From positions 1,133,201-1,197,200 of the forward strand of contig VZQC01000263.1 of assembly GCA_009823505.1 (NCBI GenBank): a DNA stretch of 64,000 nucleotides, written 5' to 3'. The stretch comes from Rhizomys pruinosus (taxonomy: Eukaryota; Chordata; Mammalia; Rodentia; Spalacidae). The notes beneath the pieces were generated by a model, which had not been told where the DNA came from, made no database searches, and saw only the letters and a program-made list of their open reading frames with translations. The translations under genes were made by a program, and so were the position numbers. Positions within the stretch are counted from its first letter, which is position 1. Each line of letters begins with the position of its first letter. Shown one piece after another: positions 55,548 through 64,000 of the stretch.

Positions 55548-55590
55548 TGATCTCTCTCTCTCTTTCTCTCTGTCTGTCTCTCGCTCTGTG
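55548..55590 (+). repeat. TC-rich simple repeat
   Basis: (TC)n with TG interruptions. Confidence 0.9.
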
Positions 55591-56397
55591 TCCTGTACAA
55601 GTCTAATCTGTGTCCCCAAATGTCCTGCCATATGGATCCATCCACTGTAACCTGGTTAACCTAGAAGAGTCCCATCTGTGAAAGAGAATGTCTCTGCCCT
55701 TCCCAACAGCCTTTGGCTACTACATTTTCCTGAGGTTGTATTGGGGTTTCTTACCTACATCCTCATGTACATGCTGGGATGTTGTCTGCTTTGAGCTGTC
55801 ATGGGACTTGTGCATGCTGTTTTGAGTTCTTAACGCCTATCTCTAGCACAAGGGTTAAGTTTCAACATATGAATTTGGAAGGACACAGACATTTAGACCA
55901 GAGCAGGTAAGCCATATATCCATGAAGACAGATATCCCAAGGATAGACAAGTAGATAGAGGCAACAGAACCAGTAGTCCAGAGGTAGCCAAACACCAGGG
56001 CCACACGGTCCTCAGTGAGGAGCGAAGGTGATGTGGTGGGAAGAGTAATTGATTCAATAGTTCAAGGACAACTGGATAGTCACACAAAGAAAATGGGTTT
56101 GAAATCCTTTTGTTCTGTATATAAAAGTTAACACACAATGGATCAATGACCCAAATATAAAGGCCAAAAACCATAAAACTGTTGAAAGACAATAAGATAC
56201 ACATTTACAACATTATATTGGCCAATGGAATCTTAGATCTGGCCTCAAAAGTAAGACACATTGAAAAACAGATGCATTGGGTCACATATAAATTACTTTT
56301 GTGAATCAAAATATTAAAAAGTAAAAATGACTACAGAATGGAAGAACTACTTGCAGAACATCTTTCTGATAGTTTTAGTGTCCAAAAAATGTATAAA

Positions 56398-56480
56398 GGG
56401 GGCTAAGGTTGCCACTCAGTGATAAAACATCTGCCTAGCATGTATGAGGCCCAGGTTTAGTTCTCAGTACTACAAATATA
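56398..56480 (+). mobile_element. ID-type SINE
   Basis: 'gggggctaaggttgccactc', 'ctgcctagcatgtatgagg', 'caggtttagttctcag'. Confidence 0.75.
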
Positions 56481-56490
56481 TACACATATA

Positions 56491-56506
56491 ATTCTCTCTC
56501 TCTCTT

Positions 56507-56572
<66 letters not shown>
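56491..56572 (+). repeat. Compound TC/CA microsatellite
   Basis: (TC)n about 55 bp passing directly into (AC)n about 25 bp, at the ID SINE tail. Confidence 0.97.
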
Positions 56573-56579
56573 ATAACTT

Positions 56580-56815
56580 AAGAGAGGATTTATTGCAGAT
56601 TACAGTTCCAAGGCACAGTTCATCTGCTAGGGAAGTCATAGTGACCAGAATGTCAGTCAGGAAGCAGAAAAAGATGAACGCTGGTTCTCAGCTCGCTTTC
56701 TCCTTTTCATTCTGTCTTGGATCCCAGCCCATGGGATAGTGCTGCCCACATTCAGCAGTGAGTCTTCCCAGTTCCTCACAGACATGCCCAAGTTGACAAT
56801 CAATATTAATCATTA
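56580..56815 (+). mobile_element. Rodent interspersed repeat fragment, family unresolved
   Basis: 'tttattgcagattacagttcc', 'gtgctgcccacattcagcag', 'gttgacaatcaatattaatc'. A recurrent rodent pattern related to family A/B. Confidence 0.55.
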
Positions 56816-57619
56816 TATGCATCCATATGTATGTATGTGTTTACATTTAATATGTATTTATAGGATTATTACATGAAGGACAAAATCCAATTCAAAATTG
56901 AACGAAGGGCTTGAAAAGGCATTCTGTCCAAGCTCTACAAATGGCCAGCAAGCACATGGAAAGATACTTGTCTTCATTTGCCATTAAAGGCATGTAAATC
57001 AAAACCATGACAAGATAGTGCCTCATATCATGAAAAAGGCTATGATTTTTCTTTAAGCACAAAAGGTGTGGAGAAACAGAAGCCCTCATCCTTTGCCAGC
57101 AAAAGTATCACATGCTGCAGCTTCTGTGTAACAGTTTGATGGATCCTCAAAGCCTATATATAAAATTGTCATCAAACCCAGCAATTTGATTCCTACGGAA
57201 AATTGTGTATTGAGTTCATATAACATTTCCCAGAGGAGGAGATAGTTCAAGTGTCCATCAACAAAGGAACGATAGTGTGCTATATTGTACAGGGAATATT
57301 ATTTATCTATGAAAAAGACTGAAGGCCCGGTGCATGGGACAACTTGGAGGAACCAGGAGAACACTGGGAAGCTAGACAAGAGTCTGCTCACCTGCTGCTT
57401 GATTCCTTTCTTGTGAAATGTCCAAGACAGCCAAGTCCACAGAGATGAGACACATAGCAACAGCTGCCCACGGGAGCGGGGAAGGAGTGAAGGGTGCTTA
57501 CTGAAAGGGTACACAGTGCCTTTCTGGAGTGATGAAAATGTCTTAAAACTCTAGAGATGGGTTGAAAATGGTTGCTTGGTGACATGACTGTCACCTCAGT
57601 AAGAATAAATATCAAGAAA

Positions 57620-59620
57620 GCATGGCATTTACAGGCACTGCTTGCAATGCGAAGTCACTAAGACTGTCAGTGGGCTCTCACTGCCGGGCTGTGAGCGTCC
57701 TTATTCTTCCGTCTACTGGGGATGATCTTATCTGGCTAGAGCTGTGGAATCTCTTGTCTTTCCCATTCATCCCAAGGACTCTGCAGAGCACCCACCGTCT
57801 CCTCTGAGCCCTCCTGGTGGGCTTTGCTCAACAGGAAGATATCCGTCCCTGGAGGTGACTCCTGGGTCCCGCACTGATGCTGGGAGCTAAGAATGAACTC
57901 CAGCCACCGAGGGCTTGGCCGGGCAGTGGCTGGCCATCTCATTGTGGGCATGCTGATGGCTGGGCTCTCACTCTAGGCACAGGGCTGGCATGGTGGGTTT
58001 CTCTCTCACGCAGTCTGCCCACTGTTGACTCCTCTTGAGTGGGTGGTGCATGCTGCATACGTTCATAGCAGTGTCCTTGCTTCAGTAAGAGCCGAATGGT
58101 TAATAACCATGACTCAGGAGGTTTGTCATGTCTGAATCTGCTAGAATTTCCAGCTCCTTGGCCAAGTGTGGATCACCTCACAAATGGCTGGGGAGCTGTC
58201 TGGCTCTCAGTGCAGACTCAGCCATTGTTGCTCGAGGGTCTTGGATGGACCCTAACCTCTGTCCATCTCTAGCTCTTAATGTCAAGCACACATGGCCTGG
58301 ATCACTGAGAAGGACCATCACTCCACATGCATGATGCAAGCTCAGACCCATCTCTGCTGGTGAAAGAACGTGGCACAGACTCTGCAGCAGCCCGCAGCGT
58401 TTAATGTGATTCCTGGAAGAGAAACTCTGTGTTCTTCCAGATCTTAGATGTTAGCTCCAAACGTAGCCAGAGTGTATAAAAGCGAAATGGAACTTTTGGT
58501 TTTTTTCTTGGAATGATGGTTATTTATCTTGTCAATTCCAGAACACGTGAGGGAGACACAGGGTCCTGGCCCGACCACCGCTGAGCCCAAGACTCCCCTG
58601 TCTGGGAAGGCAACTGCATTCCTGAGGTGTGAGGCCGTTGATAGCACTGTTTTTATGGGCTCCATGGAGGCACTGCGGCCAGGAAGAATGTTCTTGTGGG
58701 TATAGCCTGGTCTGCCAAAGGAGCAGGCTGGGCTGTCTCGTCCTGGGACCTAGGCTTCACCCATGGCCTCCCTTGGCTCACAGACCAGCTGGAGCCTCCA
58801 TGGACCCTGAGAGTGAGCCTGTCCAGCTCATGGATGGAAAGTCAGGGAGAGGGAAGCTGAACCTTAGAGGAGGCAGGGCCGTGGTGTCTGCAGTGGCTGT
58901 GCTCCTTGCTGCGGGGTGATTTTACCACCACTGTACTAGAGAGTCCAAGGCAAGCTAGAAATCTCTCCAGCTTCAGTCCCCATTTATGGAGACAAAAGCA
59001 TGTTATCCCATAGGAAAGTATACAGATGTACTTCTGGTAGAGGAGTACCATTCACTCCTGTTTCTCAAAGATGAGTTTGCTTCTCTTTGCAAGAGTTTCA
59101 CACCCTTGGTGACCGCAAAGGCCTGTTTGCACTCTTGTTGACATGGATTGTGTTGACATTAAGCACTCTGTTCCGGTCACTGTGCCCCTCTGCCTGGCCT
59201 GGAGTGGAGTTTACCATGCTCTTGGTTAGGAAGAAACCCAGAGCCAAGGCTTTGGAGGCCAGGACTTAGGCCAAGGCAAGAGGGAGCCAAGCCCTGACTG
59301 TCCTAGCCAGAGTCCACAGGATCCAACCACCAGGCAGTGTTCCAGGAGAGGAGGTAGATCTGCCTCAGACTTGGGGAGAAACTCTTGTCCTGCACATGGG
59401 TCCCCTCAGCTATGCCCTCTCCCACCCCCTACTGCCTCCAGATACTGGGGGGAATGGGAAGTTGGGAGCATTGAACCCTGGGTGACTGGGCGATGGTCAA
59501 CGGTTTGGGGAATGTGCTGTACACCCTGCTTGTCCACTGTATCCCAAGGCTGCCCAGCCCCAGAAGAGACCAGGGCTTGGCATGGCTAACCATGCAAGTG
59601 CTGGTTCGAACCACCTGGTC
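57620..59620 (+). other. No supported gene
   Basis: About 2 kb, G/C-richer than its surroundings, no SINEs. Frames (for example 58,629-58,919) lack splice or domain evidence. Confidence 0.45.
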
Positions 59621-59625
59621 CCTGC

Positions 59626-62305
59626 TGTCCCTGGATGGCTAGCTTCACACAGAGATTCCTGCTACATGTCCCTGGACGGCTAGCCCCATGCAGAGATTCC
59701 TGCTACATGTCCCTGGATGGCTAGCATCATGCAGAGATTCCTGCTACATGTCCCTGGATGGCTAGCCCCATGCAGAGATTCCCACTACATGTCCCTGGAC
59801 AGTTAGCCTCCTGCAGAGATTACTGCTACATGTCCCTGGACGGCTAGCCCCATGCAGAGATTCCTGCTACATGTCCCTGGGCGGCTAGCATCATGCAGAG
59901 ATTCCTGCTACGTGTCCCTGGATGGCTAGCGCCATGCAGAGATTCCTGCTACATGTCCCTGGACGGCTAGCCTCACGCAGAGATTCCTGCTACATGTCCC
60001 TGGACGGCTAGCCCCATGCAGAGATTCCTGCTACATGTCCCTGGAGGCTAGCCTACCATGCAGAGATTTCCGCACTACATGTCCCTGGACGAGCCCCTGC
60101 AGAGATTCCTGCTACATGTCCCTGGACGGCTAGCGTCATGCAGAGATTCCTGCTACATGTCCTGGACGGCTAGCTGTCATGCAGAGATTCCTGCTACATG
60201 TCCCTGGACGGCTAGCCGTCGCATGCAGAGATTCCTGCTACATGTGCCTGGACATGGCTAGCCTCATGCAGATAATTCCTGCTACTATGTCCCTGGACGG
60301 CTAGCCCCACGCAGAGATTCCTGCTACATGTACCTGGACGGCTAGCCTCACGCAGAGATTCCTGCTACATGTCCCTGGACGGCTAGCCTCCATGCAGAGA
60401 TTCCTGCTACATGTCCCTGGACAGCTAGCCTCATGCAGAGATTCCTGCTACATGTCCCTGGATGGCTAGCCTCATGCAGAGATTCCTGCTACATGTCCCT
60501 GGACGGCTAGCCTCACGCAGAGATTCCCGCTACATGTCCTGCTACATGTCCCTGGACAGTTAGCCTCCTGCAGAGATTCCTGCTACGTGTCCCTGGACGG
60601 CTAGCCCCATGCAGAGATTCCTGCTACATGTCCCTGGACGGCTAGCCTCACGCAGAGATTCCTGCTACATGTCCCTGGATGGCTAGCCTCATGCAGAGAT
60701 TCCTGCTACATGTCCCTGGATGGCTAGCCTCACGCAGAGATTCCTGCTACATGTCCCTGGACGGCTAGCCTCATGCAGAGATTCCCACTACATGTCCCTG
60801 GACAGTTAGCCTCCTGCAGAGATTCCTGCTACATGTCCCTGGACGGCTAGCCCCACGCAGAGATTCCTGCTACATGTCCCTGGACGGCTAGCCCCACGCA
60901 GAGATTCCTGCTACATGTCCCTGGACGGCTAGCCCCACGCAGAGATTCCTGCTACATGTCCCTGGACGGCTAGCCCCACGCAGAGATTCCTGCTACATGT
61001 CCCTGGACGTTAGCCCCTGCAGAGATTCCTGCTACATGTCCCTGGACAGCTAGCCTCACAGCAGAGATTCCTGCTACATGTCCTGGAGGCTAGCCCCAGC
61101 AGAGATTCCTGCTACATGTCCCTGGAGGCTAGCCCCATGCAGAGTTCCTGCTACATGTCCCTGGACGGCTAGCCTCACGCAGAGATTCCCGCTACATGTC
61201 CCGCTACATGTCCCTGGACAGTTAGCCTCCTGCAGAGATTCCTGCTACATGTCCCTGGACGGCTAGCCCCAGCAGAGATTCCCTACATGTCCTGGATGGT
61301 AGCCTCTGCAGAGATTCTGCTACTGTCCCTGGACGGCTAGCTCACGCAGACATTCCTGCTACATGTCCCTGGAGGCTAGCGTATGCAGAGATTCCCACTA
61401 CATGTCCCTGGCACGGTCTAGCCTCCTAGCGAGATTCCTGCTACTGTCCCTGGATCGCTAGCCCATGCAGAGATTCTGCTACATGTCCCTGGACGGTTAG
61501 CCCCCCATTTCTGCAAGAGATTCGCTGACTATGTCCCTTGACGGCTAGCCTCATGCAAGATTCCTGCTACATGTCCCTGGACAGCTAGCCCACAGAGATT
61601 CCTGCTACATGTCCCTGGATGGCTAGCTCATGCCGAGATTCCTGCTACATTCCCTGGATGGCTAGCTCCACCGCAGAGATTCCTGCTACATTGCCTGAGG
61701 TAGCCTCATGCAGAGATTCCTGCACCATGTACCTGGACGGCTAGCCCCATCTGCAGAATTCCTGCTACATGTCCCGGACGGCTAGCCCACGCAGAGATTC
61801 CTGCTACATGGTCCCTGGAGGCTAGCCCATGCAGAGATTCCTGCTACATGTCCCTGGACGGCTCGATTGCGTCCGAGCTAGCAGAGATTCCTGCTACATG
61901 TCCCTGGACTGCTAGCCCCATGCAGAGATTCCCACTACATGTCCCTGGACGGTTAGCCTCCTGCAGAGATTACTGCTACATGTCCCTGGACGGCTAGCCT
62001 CACGCAGAGATTCCTGCTACATGTACCCTGGTAGCCACAAATCGCTAAGACCTGAGCTACCCACGCAGAGATTCCTGCTACATGTACCTGGACGGCTAGC
62101 CCCATGCAGAGATTCCTGCTACATGTCCCTGGACGGCTAGCCCCACGCAGAGATTCCTGCTACATGTACCCTGGACGGCTAGCCCCACGCAGAGACATGT
62201 CCTGCTATCATGTACATGTCCTGGACGGCTAGCCCCATGCAGAGATTCCTGCTACATGTCCCTGGACGGCTAGCCCCATGCAGAGATTCCTGCTACATGT
62301 CCCTA
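59626..62305 (+). repeat. Minisatellite, 41-bp unit, about 65 copies
   Basis: The unit starts 'cctggacggctagccccatg' and continues 'cagagattcctgctacatgtc'. Period 41 was checked at 59,651 to 59,692. Most units carry GCTAGC. Variation sits mainly at CpGs (gacgg/gatgg, cacgcag/catgcag, tacatg/tacgtg). A distinct variant (acagttagcctcctgcag) recurs at about 59,798, 60,545, 60,800 and 61,216. 41 is not a multiple of 3 and units contain TAG, so no long frame exists. Units from about 61,260 to 62,230 have many more indels. Confidence 0.97.
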
Positions 62306-62529
62306 TGCAGCTTCCTGAGCCAGGGGTTAGAGAGGCATGGTGAGATTACCAAGTCCAGCCAGCACCAGCTCAGCTTCTGCGTGAGCAGTCTCCTACTGCT
62401 CTCTATGAGGCCCTGCTTACTGAGGAGTGCTCTTGCCCAGGCATATGTTGCCTTTGTTTCTCAACCCACAGGCAGAGAGTAGACATGTGGGGCCTGGGGC
62501 AGGGTTTGTGTAGTGCAGACCATTGAGAG
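62306..62529 (+). other. Spacer between two minisatellites
   Basis: Unique sequence; a short frame only. Confidence 0.6.
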
Positions 62530-62968
62530 CCACTATGTGAAGAATATGGGGTGAGCTCACCATGAACAGACAGATACACACTGTCACTATGTGAGAATAT
62601 AGGGTGAGCTGACCATGAACACACAGTACATATGCTGTCACTATGTGAGAATATGGGGGTGGGGGGTTGAGCTGACCATGAACACACAGATACACGCTGT
62701 CACTATGTGAGAATATGGGGTGAGCTAGACCATGAACACACAGATACACGCTGTCACTATGTGAGAATATGGGGTGAGCTGACCATGAACACACAGATAC
62801 ACATTGTCACTATGTGAGAATATGGGGTTAGCTGACCATGAACACACAGATACACGCTGTCACTATGTGAGAATATGGGGTGAGCTGACCATGAACAGAC
62901 AGATACACGCTGTCACTATGTGAGAATATGGGGTGAGCTGACCATGAACACACAGATACACGCTGTCA
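62530..62968 (+). repeat. Minisatellite, 53-bp unit, about 8 copies
   Basis: The unit reads 'accatgaacacacagataca', 'cgctgtcactatgtgagaat', 'atggggtgagctg'. Spacing of ATG from 62,785 to 62,838 is 53. Variants include aacagacag/aacacacag and a 9-10-base G/T expansion at 62,656-62,668. Confidence 0.96.
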
Positions 62969-64000
62969 ATCATTTTGACCACTCTAGGTGATGGCTGAGC
63001 ACCAGCTCCGTCCAGTCGCCCTCGTACCTAAGGCCCACCAGCACTTCCAAGTCATCGTCTCTCTATCTCCCAAGAGTTTTCAGGGAACTTCATTTCTGTC
63101 TGGAGAGCTGAGTGTCCTGTAGCCCCAGCAGCCTTCTCCTCCTCACCCCTTGGAATGCCAGCTCCCTAACAGAAAACCGCAGTTGTTTCTGAGACAGCAA
63201 TCCTGGATGCCCCCTGTGGGGACTGGGATGGGGAGGTCCTGGTTCCTGTGGTCACGTGAGTGGGGCATCAGAACACAGACTTAATATGAATAGAATGTTG
63301 GGTCGCAGCGGAGACTTGGCTCAGGAAAGGTGTTCTGGGTTAGGCCATGTTCGTTTGTATGGATCTGCTATCCAGCTTGGCTCCAGCTGCTGTGACTGCC
63401 ATGTAACACCGTCTCCTCTTCTGATGAGATATGGAGGTGAGGGAAACCTCCCAGGGAATCTGAAGTCCAGCCAAGGCTCAGGAACAGAGGTCCTGAGGTC
63501 TCGCTTCCGCTCCGTGATCCATTGTCAAACATGCCATTGGCCATGGGTCAGCTGGCTGACAAACCTGTGCAAGATTATTATATAAAGCAGGAAGTCCCAT
63601 CCCTCAGATTAGGCAGAGGACCAAGCGGAGCTGTCGCTAAGCCATTTCCTTTGATATTTAGCATGATGCTCAAGCAAGGCAACCCTGGAATGTCCTGGCT
63701 TCCTCCATGTCAAGATGCCCATCTTTGAGGGGTCAGAGTCCCTGGATGGCCCATGGGAACCCAGTCTGACTATATGGGTCTGAGAACTTGCACTTCTTTC
63801 AAGTTTCAGTGGTGCTAGAGTCTAGGACCCTATTTAGTGTCAGAGACCTGAGCTTGGGGACAAGTGGAAGCAACCCCCACTTCAAAGGGTGATTAAAGGT
63901 GGCCGTGATTGCAAGCTCTGACAATAAATAGCCTGCAGCTGTGACTTGATGTTTCCTGAGAGGTGATGCTGAGGGGCCTTGAGGGCAGGTCAGTTATCCT
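62969..64000 (+). other. No supported gene
   Basis: Unique-looking sequence; frames at 63,256-63,728 lack support. No SINEs. Confidence 0.45.

Larger units (their letters stand above)
55985..57610 (+). mobile_element. Ancient L1 (L1M-like) ORF2 end and 3' UTR, interrupted
   Basis: Sense L1 in two blocks. 55,985-56,396: 'acaactggatagtcacac', 'caatggatcaatgacccaaa', 'aaaccataaaactgttgaaa'. 56,880-57,610: 'aaatggccagcaagcacatg', 'gtaaatcaaaaccatgacaa', 'aaacccagcaatttgattcc', 'gtccatcaacaaaggaacga', then a 3'-UTR-like stretch. The gap holds an ID SINE, a TC/CA tract and another repeat. Many stops: dead copy. Confidence 0.8.

Noticed and set aside
59650..62300. Open frames reading CRDSCYMS or QRFLLHVPG repeats
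   Set aside because: They are translations of the 41-bp minisatellite. The unit is not a multiple of three and contains TAG, so frames break within about 60-90 codons.
59626..62968. CRISPR-like array
   Set aside because: The units are contiguous tandem repeats without unique spacers, in a mammalian genome.

Overview
The window is repeat-dense mammalian DNA from a muroid rodent. The evidence is the density of B1 (7SL-derived) and B2 (tRNA-derived) SINEs, the ID-type and B3/B4-type SINEs, MaLR-type LTR remnants and ancient L1 fragments. The B2 copies differ from the mouse and rat consensus I know (a 17-bp internal tandem duplication, and a B2-B1 fusion), so I name no species. No intact protein-coding gene is supported. 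The best coding candidate is one possible first coding exon at 19,592-19,719 (+). The only gene relative I can name is a processed Rps2 (ribosomal protein uS5) pseudogene, present twice.

Layout. 1-1,760: antisense L1 ORF2 remnant with B2, B1 and ID insertions. 1,797-19,345: a forward-reverse-forward structure. A forward copy (1,797-3,540) decays into G-rich, corrupted sequence ending at an N (4,461). A reverse copy follows (4,462-11,820), then the same sequence forward again (11,843-19,345). The last two form a ~15-kb palindrome with a ~20-bp hinge inside a B2 element. The forward arm at 11,843-19,345 is the cleanest copy. It holds an L1 fragment, B2s, a B1, an L1M-like fragment, the Rps2 pseudogene, an unidentified block, a B2-B1 composite SINE and an MLT1-like LTR. 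The other copies carry many scattered indels between patches of perfect identity. I read this as most likely a fold-back or mis-joined contig: joining about 1,800 directly to about 11,843 restores one continuous, SINE-interrupted repeat.

19,346-24,200: largely unique sequence with the candidate exon, a G run and a GT microsatellite. 24,200-31,850: SINE-rich, including several B2 copies with clear target-site duplications and a head-to-head B2 pair. 31,850-47,100: mixed unique sequence and SINEs, a ~185-bp local duplication (38.7 and 39.6 kb), LTR/DNA-transposon-like remnants and a second confirmed or likely B2-B1 composite site. 47,100-57,620: two ancient L1 fragments (minus at 48.7-50.6 kb, plus at 56.0-57.6 kb) split by SINEs and microsatellites. 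57,620-59,620: no feature seen. 59,626-62,305: a ~2.7-kb minisatellite with a 41-bp unit (about 65 copies). 62,530-62,968: a second minisatellite with a 53-bp unit (about 8 copies). The rest is unassigned.

Nothing here forms an operon or pathway. The items most worth a second look are the palindrome and triplication, the recurrent B2-B1 composite SINE, the two adjacent minisatellites and the candidate exon.
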